From DATGEP01 sp035310125 (lineage in GTDB: Bacteria > Chloroflexota > Ktedonobacteria > Ktedonobacterales > JADMIN01), in contig DATGEP010000177.1 in the NCBI GenBank assembly GCA_035310125.1, forward strand, positions 1-62,925: 62,925 nucleotides of DNA. Reading direction: 5' to 3'. Shown here one piece after another: positions 1 through 13,107 of this stretch (within the stretch, counting starts at the first letter, position 1; each line of letters starts with the position of its first letter). The notes below the pieces were generated by a model. That model was given only the letters and a program-made list of their open reading frames with translations. It had not been told where the DNA came from and searched no databases. A program made the position numbers and the translations under genes.

Positions 1-195
1 GGCGATGGTGATGCCGCGCTCGCGCTCCTCGGGGGCGTTGTCGATCTGGTCAAAGGCTTTGTACTTGTTGTTGGGGTTGATCGTCGCCAGCACCTTGGTG
101 ATCGCCGCCGTCAGCGTCGTCTTGCCGTGGTCAATGTGCCCAATCGTCCCCACATTCACATGCGGCTTGCTCCGCACAAATTTCTGCTTCGCCAT
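1..195 (-). CDS. tuf: Elongation factor Tu, N-terminal 65 residues (cut by window edge)
   Basis: This is the GTPase that carries aminoacyl-tRNA to the ribosome A site. Only the start of the G domain lies in the window. Residues 19-26 read GHIDHGKT, the P-loop, and the fragment ends in RERGITIA, the start of the switch I region. A purine-rich Shine-Dalgarno (GGAAAAGGAG) precedes the ATG. It is the last visible gene of the minus-strand rpoB-rpoC-rpsL-rpsG-fusA-tuf series and follows fusA after a 107-nt gap. That gap contains an inverted repeat followed by CCGAAACG, similar to sequence in the rpoB and rpoC leaders. The identification is secure; the rest of the gene lies outside the window. Confidence 0.97.
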   Translation of the reverse strand, partial: MAKQKFVRSKPHVNVGTIGHIDHGKTTLTAAITKVLATINPNNKYKAFDQIDNAPEERERGITIA

Positions 196-302
196 TGAAT
201 GCGTCTCCTTTTCCGGAGCTGAAAGAAATGTCTCTACTGGTATCGGTCTTCGCCACCGTTTCGGCGGAGAGGCGAGAGCGCCCCGCCGCCTGAGATAGAT
301 GG

Positions 303-2402
303 CTACATGCCTGACCGCGGCTTGTTGCCGGAGGACTTCGCCTTCACCTCGTCGGCGATACTGCGTGGCACCTCGGCATAGTGGGAGAATTCCATCGAGT
401 ACGAAGCGCGACCACTGGTCATCGAGCGCAGATCGTTCACGTAGCCGAACATCTCGGCCAGTGGCACATGCGCCCGGATCACCTGTGAGCCGCCGCGCTC
501 CTCGGACCCCTGGATCATGCCGCGCCGGCGGTTGATATCTCCCAGCACATCGCCGAAGAAGTCCGGCGATGTAGTCACCTCCACCAGCATGATCGGCTCA
601 AGCAGTGTCGGATGCGCTTTTTGCACCGCCGCGCGGAAGCCCATCGAGCCAGCCGTCTTGAATGCCATCTCCGACGAGTCCACCTCGTGGTAGGAGCCGT
701 CGTAGAGCGTGGCGCGAATATCCACCATCGGATAGCCCGCGAAGACGCCGCTCTCTGACGCCTCGCGCACGCCTTCCTCGGTCGGCTTGATGTACTCGCG
801 CGGCACGACACCGCCGATAATGCCGTTCACGAACTCGAAGCCCTGGCCGCGCTCCAATGGCTCGACGCGGATGTACACGTCGCCATACTGGCCGCGACCA
901 CCAGACTGCCGTACGAAGCGGCCTTCCGCCTGCGCCTGCTGGGTGATCGTCTCGCGGTAGGCTACCTGCGGGCGGCCCACGTTCGCCGCCACCTTGAACT
1001 CGCGGAACATGCGATCCACGATGACCTCAAGGTGTAGCTCACCCATGCCCTCGATGATGGTCTGGCCCGACTCCTCATCCGTATGGACGCGGAACGTCGG
1101 ATCTTCTTCAGCCAGGCGGTTGAGCGCGATACCCATCTTATCCTGGTCGGCCTGCGTCTTTGGCTCGATGGAGATGGCAATGACCGGCGTTGGGAAGACA
1201 ATGGCCTCCAGCAGCACGGGATCGTCCTGGTCGCAGAGTGTATCGCCGGTGAAAGTGTTCTTCAAGCCAACGGCGGCACAGATGTCGCCCGCATAGATGC
1301 GGTCAATATCTTCGCGATGGTTGGCGTGCATCTGCAAGAGACGCCCGAAACGCTCCTTCTGGCCCTTCGTCGCGTTAAATGCATACGAGCCGGAGGAGAG
1401 GGTCCCGGAATAGACGCGGAAATACGTCAGGCGCCCCACGAACGGATCGGCGACCACTTTAAAGGCCAGCGCGGCAAACGGCGCGTCATCGGAGACAGTG
1501 AGCTGCTCCTGCTCATCTGTTTTGAGCGATATCGCGTCGGGCGCGGGGATTTCCAGCGGCGACGGCAGATAGTAGATCACGGAGTCGAGCATGGCCTGCA
1601 CGCCCTTGTTCTTGAGGGCTGTACCGCAGAGTACCGGCACGAGCTTGCCGGCAATCGTCGCGGCGCGCAGGGCGCGGCGCAGATCCTCCACGCTGATCTC
1701 TTCGCCTTCGAGATAGCGCAGGGTTAACTCTTCGTCCGTCTCGGCGATCAGCTCGACCATCTTCTCGCGGTGCTTGTGCGCATCCTCCGCCAGGTCCGCC
1801 GGAATCTCCGCCGACTCGGATTTCGTGCCGAGGTCATCAATGAAGATGACGGCTTTCTGCTCGATCAGGTCAATGTGGCCCTTGTAGTTGCTCTCAGCAC
1901 CGATGGGAAGCTGGATAGTCACCGGCCGGGCATTCAGGCGATCCGTGATCATCTCCACGGTGCGCCAGAAATTCGCGCCGGTGCGATCCATTTTGTTGAC
2001 GAAGCAGATGCGGGGCACGTGATACTTGTCGGCCTGGCGCCAGACTGTCTCGGACTGCGGCTCGACGCCGGCTACGGCGTCGAAGACCACGACGCCGCCG
2101 TCTAGCACACGCAGAGAACGCTCGACCTCGACGGTAAAGTCCACGTGACCGGGGGTGTCAATAATATTGATTCGATGACCGAGCCAGAAGCATGTAGTCG
2201 CGGCAGCGGTAATCGTGATGCCGCGCTCCTGCTCCTGGGGCATCCAGTCCATGGTCGCGGCGCCCTCATGCACCTCACCGATCTTGTGGATCTTCTTGGT
2301 GTAGAAGAGGATACGCTCGGTTGTCGTCGTCTTCCCCGCGTCGATATGAGCAATGATGCCGATATTCCGTGTTTTTTCGAGGGGGTATTCTCTGGTGGCC
2401 AT
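303..2402 (-). CDS. fusA: Elongation factor G
   Basis: This ribosomal translocase uses GTP to move tRNAs and mRNA after peptide transfer and also acts in ribosome recycling. At 699 residues it has the normal EF-G length. The G domain shows AHIDAGKTT (residues 18-26), the DTPGH motif near residue 80 and NKMD near residue 136. The later domains include the conserved GMGELHLEV stretch and the GGVVPREYIK region of domain IV. It starts 21 nt after the rpsG stop, as expected for translational coupling in the str operon. Expression is probably driven by the promoter at the rpoC 3' end and by read-through from the rpoB promoter. Nothing looks truncated. Confidence 0.98.
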   Translation of the reverse strand: MATREYPLEKTRNIGIIAHIDAGKTTTTERILFYTKKIHKIGEVHEGAATMDWMPQEQERGITITAAATTCFWLGHRINIIDTPGHVDFTVEVERSLRVLDGGVVVFDAVAGVEPQSETVWRQADKYHVPRICFVNKMDRTGANFWRTVEMITDRLNARPVTIQLPIGAESNYKGHIDLIEQKAVIFIDDLGTKSESAEIPADLAEDAHKHREKMVELIAETDEELTLRYLEGEEISVEDLRRALRAATIAGKLVPVLCGTALKNKGVQAMLDSVIYYLPSPLEIPAPDAISLKTDEQEQLTVSDDAPFAALAFKVVADPFVGRLTYFRVYSGTLSSGSYAFNATKGQKERFGRLLQMHANHREDIDRIYAGDICAAVGLKNTFTGDTLCDQDDPVLLEAIVFPTPVIAISIEPKTQADQDKMGIALNRLAEEDPTFRVHTDEESGQTIIEGMGELHLEVIVDRMFREFKVAANVGRPQVAYRETITQQAQAEGRFVRQSGGRGQYGDVYIRVEPLERGQGFEFVNGIIGGVVPREYIKPTEEGVREASESGVFAGYPMVDIRATLYDGSYHEVDSSEMAFKTAGSMGFRAAVQKAHPTLLEPIMLVEVTTSPDFFGDVLGDINRRRGMIQGSEERGGSQVIRAHVPLAEMFGYVNDLRSMTSGRASYSMEFSHYAEVPRSIADEVKAKSSGNKPRSGM

Positions 2403-2423
2403 TGACTCCTCTATATCGCTGCT

Positions 2424-2894
2424 CTACCAGCGATAGTGGGCGAACGCCTTGTTAGACTCCGCCATCTTATGGGTTTCATCACGTTTACGAATAGTGGCGC
2501 CCTGGCCAGCCGCGGCATCCAGCAGCTCCGCCGCCAGCTTTTCGGCCATCGAATGCCCCGAGCGATTGCGAGCCGACGCGATGAGCCAGCGCATTGCTAG
2601 CGCCATCTTGCGATCGCCCCGGATCTCCACTGGCACCTGATACGTGGAGCCGCCGACACGTCGTGGCTTGACCTCTAGCACGGGGGTCGCCGCGCGGAGC
2701 GCCTGCTCGAAGATCTCGATGGGGTTGCGCTTGGAGCGCTCCTCCACGATGTTCAACGCGTCATAAATGATGCGCTCGGCCACGCTGCGTTTGCCGTCCC
2801 ACATCAGACGACCGACGAGACGGGTTACATTCCGATTGTTAAACTTGGGGTCCGGCAGCACAATGCGATGCGGGACCGTCCCTCGTCGCGGCAT
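2424..2894 (-). CDS. rpsG: 30S ribosomal protein S7
   Basis: S7 nucleates assembly of the 3' major domain of 16S rRNA and lines the mRNA exit and E-site region. The 156-residue length and the sequence are typical: MPRRG start, a GGSTYQVP segment, and the C-terminal MAESNKAFAHYRW. The start is preceded by GAGGAGATTGAGAG. In E. coli S7 represses its own translation by binding the S12-S7 intercistronic RNA. Here that spacer is unusually long (360 nt) and carries strong inverted repeats, so similar control is plausible but unproven. fusA follows after 21 nt. Confidence 0.98.
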   Translation of the reverse strand: MPRRGTVPHRIVLPDPKFNNRNVTRLVGRLMWDGKRSVAERIIYDALNIVEERSKRNPIEIFEQALRAATPVLEVKPRRVGGSTYQVPVEIRGDRKMALAMRWLIASARNRSGHSMAEKLAAELLDAAAGQGATIRKRDETHKMAESNKAFAHYRW

Positions 2895-3254
2895 ACGCTC
2901 TCAATCTCCTCTGTCGCCAGACAGCGCGACGGGGCGCCGGGACACAACGCCCCGGCACCCCACACGTCGGAAGTCTGTCCCATCCACCAGAGCACGCCAG
3001 GCGTGCTCGCGCCGGTCGGAGGCAAAGCGGGCTTCGCCCATCAACCCAGGGGATCGGAGAACATCCGACAACGCTGGCGCGGACCATAGTGCCCGCACTC
3101 AGCCGTGGTATCACGCCGACCTGGCTATTCGTGAGGTTGCTGGCAGGGCGCTCAAATGAACACCGCTGCGATCACGAATACGAATAACCGGTTTCGGCCC
3201 ATCAGGCGCGGCACGCACGAGCCCGCCACACCATTCGCGAATGTATAGAGAGAA
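2895..3254 (-). other. 360-nt rpsL-rpsG spacer with inverted repeats, possible S7 leader
   Basis: No convincing reading frame was found on either strand. The spacer holds a perfect 9-bp inverted repeat with a one-base centre (2990-3008, GAGCACGCC/GGCGTGCTC) and a nearby GGGGCG/CGCCCC pair about 40 nt away, closer to rpsG. A spacer this long inside the str operon is unusual, since the E. coli spacer is about 100 nt. It may be a structured autoregulatory leader, or simply a processed spacer. Confidence 0.4.
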
Positions 3255-3692
3255 TTACTTGCTGCGTCCCGCCGCGCCGGCCTTGGGCCGCTTGGCGCCG
3301 TACTTCGAGCGCCCCTGGCGCCGCTTCTGCACGCCTTCGCTATCGAGCGTGCCGCGCACGATATGATAGCGCACGCCCGGCAAATCGCGAACACGCCCAC
3401 CGCGAATCAGCACCATCGAGTGCTCCTGCAGGTTGTGGCCCTCGCCAGGAATGTAGGCATTGACCTCATACCCGTTGGAGAGCCGGACGCGGGCCATCTT
3501 GCGGAGCGCCGAATTCGGCTTCTTGGGCGTCATGGTGCGGACCTGCGTGCATACACCGCGCTTCTGCGGAGCGCCACGCAGCCGCTGCGTGCGGTTCTTG
3601 AGCGCGTTGAACGAGAACTGCAACGCGGGCGCCTTGGTCTTCTTGGCCTTCTTCGTCCGGCCTTTGCGCACGAGCTGGTTGATCGTCGGCAA
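3255..3692 (-). CDS. rpsL: 30S ribosomal protein S12 (natural Arg at the K88 streptomycin position)
   Basis: S12 sits in the decoding centre and controls accuracy. I place the start at TTG 3692, which gives the family N-terminus PTINQLVRKG. It has GAGGAAAAGAAG directly upstream; the longer in-frame ATG at 3746 would add 18 atypical residues. The protein is 145 residues with a basic insertion near residues 13-23 and a basic C-terminal tail (KAGAAGRSK). The TPKKPNSALRK loop (E. coli K43) is conserved. The second loop reads GGRVRDLPG, where E. coli has GGRVKDLPG, so residue 102 (E. coli K88) is Arg, encoded by CGC. K88R is a known streptomycin-resistance change in other bacteria. Confidence 0.96.
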   Translation of the reverse strand: MPTINQLVRKGRTKKAKKTKAPALQFSFNALKNRTQRLRGAPQKRGVCTQVRTMTPKKPNSALRKMARVRLSNGYEVNAYIPGEGHNLQEHSMVLIRGGRVRDLPGVRYHIVRGTLDSEGVQKRRQGRSKYGAKRPKAGAAGRSK

Positions 3693-3773
3693 CTTCTTTT
3701 CCTCATCCGGCCTCAGGCCGACAACGCCTGTCCGGCTAGACGCCACGAACGCTCACGAGCGCCACAGATAGCA

Positions 3774-3782
3774 CTCGTGAGC
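3774..3782 (-). repeat. 5' arm of the hairpin in the rpoC-rpsL gap (3751-3782)
   Basis: GCTCACGAG at 3774-3782 (read on the minus strand) pairs exactly with CTCGTGAGC at 3751-3759, giving a 9-bp stem with a 14-nt loop between rpoC and rpsL. No U-run follows. It may attenuate or process the transcript between the polymerase genes and the ribosomal-protein genes. Confidence 0.45.
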
Positions 3783-3808
3783 ATACTGACGCACAATGTT
3801 GAATAATA

Positions 3809-8263
<4,455 letters not shown>

Positions 8264-8422
8264 TTGTTCTCGTACCTTCCAACGAGCCGCGTTCGCGGCA
8301 CGCTAGTAGGGGCGTCCCATCCCACCTCTCGGCAGAGCAAGCTGCGTTTCGGCGGGACCCTGCCGGACGCCCGCGTTCCTCCTTCCCGCCTCGTGTGGGA
8401 AGGAGGTTTGGGGTCAAGCCCT
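8264..8422 (-). promoter_or_regulatory. rpoB-rpoC intercistronic leader with a 10-bp hairpin
   Basis: A perfect 10-bp stem (CCTCCTTCCC at 8378-8387 with GGGAAGGAGG at 8397-8406, 9-nt loop) sits 16 nt after rpoB. It is followed on the minus strand by TCCCGCCGAAACG (8345-8357), a string also present in the rpoB leader. No T-run follows the stem, so it is more likely a pause, processing or stability element than a full terminator. Confidence 0.5.
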
Positions 8423-11400
8423 TTATTCGTTCTCGAAGCCGCTGAGGTTGATGCCCAGCTCCGGCATCACGTCGCTGCCGGTATCTTCCACGAACTGTAT
8501 CTTCTGCTCGTCTTCGTTGAGCACCTCGACGTTGATGCCCAGGCTTTGCAGCTCTTTGACGAGCACTTTGAAGGACTCCGGCACGCCCGGCTCCATAATC
8601 TGCTCGCCCTTGACGATGGCTTCATAGGTCTTCACGCGGCCTACCACGTCGTCGGACTTAACGGTCAGAATCTCCTGCAAGATGTTGGAGGCGCCGTAGG
8701 CTTCGAGCGCCCATACCTCCATCTCGCCGAAGCGCTGGCCGCCGAATTGCGCCTTACCACCGAGCGGCTGCTGCGTGATGAGGCTGTACGGGCCGGTCGA
8801 GCGGGCATGCACTTTGTCCTCGACGAGGTGCGCCAGCTTGAGCATGTAGATGTAACCAACGGTTACATCCGTATCGAACGCCTCGCCGGTGCGCCCGTCG
8901 TAGAGCCGCACCTTGCCGCTCGTCGGCAAGCCCGCCTGCTCCAGCAGCGCCTCGATGTCATCCTCGGAGGCGCCGTCGAAGACCGGCGTCGCCACCTTCA
9001 TGCCAAGCTTTTCCGCTGCCCAGCCCAGATGCGTCTCCATGATCTGGCCGATGTTCATGCGGTGCGGCACACCCAGCGGATTCAGAATGATGTCTACTGG
9101 TGTGCCATCGGGCAGGAACGGCATATCCTCAATCGGCAGCACACGGCTGATAACGCCCTTGTTGCCGTGGCGCCCGGCCATCTTGTCGCCCGCGCCGATC
9201 TTGCGCTTCTGCGCGATGGAGACCCGCACAAGCTGATTGACGCCAGGAGGCAACTCGTCGTTGCTCTCGCGCGAGAACACCTTGACCTCGACGACTTTGC
9301 CCTTTTCGCCGTGCGGCACGCGCAGCGATGTATCTTTCACCTCGCGCGCCTTCTCGCCGAAGATGGCTCGCAACAGCTTTTCTTCCGCCGTCAGCTCTGT
9401 CTCGCCCTTCGGCGTGATCTTGCCAACGAGGATGTCGCCTGGCCCCACCTCGGCGCCGACATAGATGATGCCGCGCTCGTCGAGATTGCGCAGGCCCTCC
9501 TCACCGACGTTCGGGATGTCGCGCGTAATCTCCTCGGGGCCCAACTTGGTGTCGCGGGCCTCGACTTCGTGCTTCTCGATGTGAATGCTGGTGAACAGAT
9601 CATCGCGAACGATCGCCTCGCTGATGAGGATGGCATCCTCGAAGTTGCCGCCCTCCCAGCTCATAAAGGCCACCAGAATGTTCTGGCCCAGCGCCAGCTC
9701 GCCATTCTCCGTCGCGGAGCTATCGGCGATGGCCTGTCCCTTCGCCACACGGTCGCCTTTGGTCACGATGGGCCGCTGATTGATGCACGTGCCCTGGTTT
9801 GAGCGTACGAACTTGCGCAGCTTGTGCACATGCTCCACGCCATCGTCGTCCAGGATCATGATCTGGCGCGCCGTCGCGCTGATCACGGTGCCATCTTCGG
9901 CGGCGACAAGCACCTGGCCGGAGTCCACCGCCACCTGCCGCTCGATACCCGTGCCCACAATCGGTGACTGCGGGCGCAGCAGGGGCACCGCCTGACGCTG
10001 CATGTTCGCGCCCATCAGAGCGCGGTTCACGTCGTCATGCTCCAGGAACGGAATGAGCGCCGCCGCGACGCTCACCGTCTGCTTCGGCGCGACATCCATA
10101 TAGTCCACGCGCCGCGCCACATCCTGCACGAAGTCGCCGTTGTGGCGGGCCAGCACACGGTCGGCCTGGAAGTGCCCCTCGGTATCCAGCGGCACGTTCG
10201 CTTGCGCAATCACATACCTCTCCTCGTCGTCGGCGGTCAGATAGTCCACCTCCGTCGAGACCCACGGCCTGATGGCAAGCTGCTGGCTGCCAAGCTTACT
10301 CAACTGCGCCGCCAGCGTCTCGTCCACTGTCGTTTCAGCGGGCGCGAGCACCTTATCTTTGGCGCCCGTCACATCGCGATCGAGGGTCTGCCCAATCAGG
10401 CGCGGATCGTTCGCCGCCATCTGGTGGTACACCCGGCGATACGGCGTTTCAATGAAGCCGTACGCGTTGATCTGGCCGAAGGTCGCCATGTTGCCGATCA
10501 GACCGATGTTTGGCCCTTCCGGCGTCTCAATCGGACAGATGCGACCATAGTGTGAGTGGTGAACGTCGCGCACGTCGAAGCCGGCGCGCTCACGCGAGAG
10601 GCCACCTGGACCCAGCGCGGAGAGGCGGCGCTTGTGGCCGATCTCGGCGAGCGGGTTCGTCTGGTCCATGAACTGCGAAAGCTGGCTGCCGCCAAAAAAC
10701 TCTTTCATCGCGGCCACGACCGGCCGGATGTTGATAAGCTGGTTCGGCGACGCCTGTGAGGGGTCCTGGATGATCGCCATGCGCTCCTTGACGACACGCT
10801 CCATGCGGAGCAGGCCGACGCGGAACTGTGTCTGGATCAGCTCGCCGACGCTGCGCACGCGGCGGTTGCCCAGGTGGTCAATATCATCTTTCTTGCCCTT
10901 GCCCTCGTTCAGCGCAACCATCCGGCGCAGAATGGCGATGACATCGTCCTGCGTCAGCGTCCGGATCGTCTGCGGGATGCTCAGGTCCAGCTTGCGGTTG
11001 AGCTTGTAGCGGCCCACGTTGCCCAGGTCGTAGCGGCGCTCGGCATAGAAGAGATTGTTGACGAGCTGGCGCGCGTTCTCCAGCGTCGCGGGGTCGCCGG
11101 GCCGCAGCTTGCGATAGACCTCCAGCAGCGCCTCTTCTGGCGTCTTGACGGGGTCCTTGTCCAGCGTCGTCTGGATGTAGAGGGGAATGCGCTCGTGGCC
11201 CTGGTCGTCCGTCTCCATGAAGGCCTTCAGAATACCCTCATCGGTGCGCAGGTCCGGCGTCGCCTGGGTCTTGCCGCGGTCGCGGTCGCCAATGGCCCCC
11301 ATCGCGCGCAGCAGTGTGGTGATGGGAATCTTGCGCTTGCGGTCAATCTTGACCGAGAGAATATTCTTGTTGCTGGTCTCGAACTCCAGCCAGGCGCCAC

Positions 11401-11902
11401 GGTTGGGAATCAGCTTCGCCGCGAAGAGCTTGTGGCCGGTAGCCGGATCCTCCTCAGCAGTGTAGTAGACACCGGGCGAGCGCACGAGCTGGCTGACGAC
11501 GACGCGCTCGGCGCCGTTGATAATGAACGTGCCCTCTTTGGTCATGAGCGGGAAGTCGCCCATGAAGATGTCTTTTTCCTGGATCTCGCCGGTCTCTTTG
11601 TACGTCAGTCGCGCCTTGGCGTACAGCGGCGCCGCGTAGGTCGCGTCGCGCTCGCGGCACTGATCCTCGGTATATTTGGGGTCGCCGAAAGGCATATCGG
11701 GAACGATGAATTCGAGCTTCAGGTTCTTATTGGTGAAATCCTCGATTGGTGAGATTTCCTTGAAAAGCTCCTGCAGCCCGTCACGCTTGAACCATTCAAA
11801 CGAGTCTAGCTGAACCTGGATAAGGCTGGGCATGGGGCGGATATCGGGAATCCGCGCGAAGCTCACGCGCTCGGGGAGGGAGACGGCCGTGCTCAGTGCC
11901 AT
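8423..11902 (-). CDS. rpoB: DNA-directed RNA polymerase subunit beta
   Basis: The beta subunit forms the other half of the polymerase active cleft. I take ATG 11902 (MALSTAVSLPERVSF), preceded by GAGAGGAG with about 10 nt spacing. An in-frame extension to 12109 adds 69 non-homologous residues and is rejected. This gives 1159 residues, a usual length. The rifampicin pocket reads QLSQFMDQTNPL followed by HKRRLSALGPGG, so the main resistance positions (D516, H526 and S531 in E. coli numbering) keep the sensitive residues. The GRHGNKG and KAQFGGQRFGEMEVWA stretches are conserved. No rplJ/rplL genes precede it; a long leader and a strong promoter do. Confidence 0.98.
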   Translation of the reverse strand: MALSTAVSLPERVSFARIPDIRPMPSLIQVQLDSFEWFKRDGLQELFKEISPIEDFTNKNLKLEFIVPDMPFGDPKYTEDQCRERDATYAAPLYAKARLTYKETGEIQEKDIFMGDFPLMTKEGTFIINGAERVVVSQLVRSPGVYYTAEEDPATGHKLFAAKLIPNRGAWLEFETSNKNILSVKIDRKRKIPITTLLRAMGAIGDRDRGKTQATPDLRTDEGILKAFMETDDQGHERIPLYIQTTLDKDPVKTPEEALLEVYRKLRPGDPATLENARQLVNNLFYAERRYDLGNVGRYKLNRKLDLSIPQTIRTLTQDDVIAILRRMVALNEGKGKKDDIDHLGNRRVRSVGELIQTQFRVGLLRMERVVKERMAIIQDPSQASPNQLINIRPVVAAMKEFFGGSQLSQFMDQTNPLAEIGHKRRLSALGPGGLSRERAGFDVRDVHHSHYGRICPIETPEGPNIGLIGNMATFGQINAYGFIETPYRRVYHQMAANDPRLIGQTLDRDVTGAKDKVLAPAETTVDETLAAQLSKLGSQQLAIRPWVSTEVDYLTADDEERYVIAQANVPLDTEGHFQADRVLARHNGDFVQDVARRVDYMDVAPKQTVSVAAALIPFLEHDDVNRALMGANMQRQAVPLLRPQSPIVGTGIERQVAVDSGQVLVAAEDGTVISATARQIMILDDDGVEHVHKLRKFVRSNQGTCINQRPIVTKGDRVAKGQAIADSSATENGELALGQNILVAFMSWEGGNFEDAILISEAIVRDDLFTSIHIEKHEVEARDTKLGPEEITRDIPNVGEEGLRNLDERGIIYVGAEVGPGDILVGKITPKGETELTAEEKLLRAIFGEKAREVKDTSLRVPHGEKGKVVEVKVFSRESNDELPPGVNQLVRVSIAQKRKIGAGDKMAGRHGNKGVISRVLPIEDMPFLPDGTPVDIILNPLGVPHRMNIGQIMETHLGWAAEKLGMKVATPVFDGASEDDIEALLEQAGLPTSGKVRLYDGRTGEAFDTDVTVGYIYMLKLAHLVEDKVHARSTGPYSLITQQPLGGKAQFGGQRFGEMEVWALEAYGASNILQEILTVKSDDVVGRVKTYEAIVKGEQIMEPGVPESFKVLVKELQSLGINVEVLNEDEQKIQFVEDTGSDVMPELGINLSGFENE

Positions 11903-12757
11903 GCAGTAACAACTCCTCTCGCCAGTCGCCCGCGCTCTGCGGTGGAGTTCCCAGCGCCGGACATGTCGCGGAGACCCCAAAAGGGAGCCGCGCATGCGGA
12001 CAGCAGGGACGACGGGCCGCACCTGTGGAAAAAACGCCGCGCACCCGACCATGATGGTCAAATGCAACGCTTGCCGGCAGCTTGCGCCGCGGGATGGCAT
12101 CCACGGCAATGGGGATAGCCGTCCGACAAGCAGGAATGAGAACGTCTACGGAAGCGGAAGCATCGGGGAACGCGGTAACGCGGACATCCACTGTCCCGCC
12201 TTCTCTGGGAGCAAGCTCGTCCGTCCTCCGCGAAAGAACAAGCTGCGCTGCGGACGGAGCCTACGTTTCGGCGGGAACCTTCGGTCCGCGTGAAAGCCGG
12301 GCGACCTCCCGGCTGGACGGAACATGTGCGCATAGGGAAGAAGAAATCTGTTGTACATAGCGCCTATTCCGGTTATACTAGTGTCAAATCGAGCCTGGAC
12401 GTGAAACCGCCACCAACGATGGGTGTGGAAGGGACAAACAGGCTACCGGCCGATTGTAACCTCCAGCCTCACCCCCTGTCGGAGAGGGATAAGGAAGGAA
12501 AGAGGTCTACATCACATACGCAAGCGCGGCAAGTAGCCCACCACCGCTCAGCAATTGGTGATGGGCATAATGTGCTATGGCACGCGAGCGATTCCCGGTC
12601 GTAGCAAAGCCAACGTCTCTCGTCACCCAGCGTTTCGTGTCGCGGCGCTCTCCAGGTCTGGCGTGCGCGGGGCATGCTCACCGAGCCCCCGCGCCACCCG
12701 CGCCCGTAGCTACTTCGGCGCGCCGGTCATCCGCACGGCGCGCAAAAAACTCCGCAG
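11903..12757 (-). other. Long (about 855 nt) untranslated leader of rpoB
   Basis: Between the strong promoter at 12764-12793 and the rpoB start no convincing gene was found on either strand; the reading frames are short and of skewed composition. On the minus strand the leader contains a nested inverted repeat: outer arms CCCGCC/GGCGGG (12270-12275 with 12195-12200) and inner arms CCGTCC/GGACGG (12252-12257 with 12221-12226). It also carries TCCCGCCGAAACG, shared with the rpoC leader. A good plus-strand promoter lies inside it at 12351-12379. Confidence 0.5.
12351..12379 (+). promoter_or_regulatory. Predicted promoter antisense to the rpoB leader
   Basis: TTGTAC (12351-12356) and TATACT (12374-12379) are separated by 17 nt on the plus strand. 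No plus-strand gene lies downstream for several kilobases, so any transcript would run antisense to the rpoB leader. It could produce a regulatory RNA, or it may be a chance match. Confidence 0.4.
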
Positions 12758-12763
12758 GTTGTG

Positions 12764-12793
12764 AGTATATCATAGGCCCTTCAGGCGTGTCAA
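12764..12793 (-). promoter_or_regulatory. Predicted main promoter of the rpoBC operon
   Basis: On the minus strand TTGACA (12788-12793) and TATACT (12764-12769) are 18 nt apart, and both boxes match consensus closely. Transcription would begin near 12757. No other strong minus-strand promoter was seen between here and rpoB. Confidence 0.7.
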
Positions 12794-13052
12794 GGGAATC
12801 CACCACCCAAAAGATAGGGCGTACGAAAGGGCTATTTCGGTCACCGCATGGGGAGCAGTATAGCATATCTCAAGCTCGACATGCTGGCCCGTACCGGAGA
12901 CATCCTTGCCCGGGAGCCCAAGGGCCCATCTCCCCACGCAGACGTAGCAGGCACGGGTGCCGCGCGAGATTGTCACGCAAGATACATGTCTCAATCTGCT
13001 TTGCGGACTTCCACCGCCGCTCCGGCCCGCGAGGCTTCGTAGCGTGCCGGCA

Positions 13053-13074
13053 GCCCCCTCCCACGGGAGGGGGC
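13053..13074 (-). terminator. GC-rich hairpin after the MscS-like gene
   Basis: GCCCCCTCCC and GGGAGGGGGC form a 10-bp inverted repeat with almost no spacer, 34 nt downstream of the 13108 stop. There is no T-run. It separates this gene from the rpoB promoter. Confidence 0.5.
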
Positions 13075-13107
13075 CGCGTAACATCCAGGTAGAGGGCAGC
13101 GCCCGAC

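Noticed and set aside
12146..12333. Possible T-box or other known riboswitch in the rpoB leader (GTGG...CCGCGTTACCGCG)
   Set aside because: The string only loosely recalls the T-box core, and no specifier loop or aminoacyl-tRNA-synthetase gene is present, so I list it only as a structured leader.
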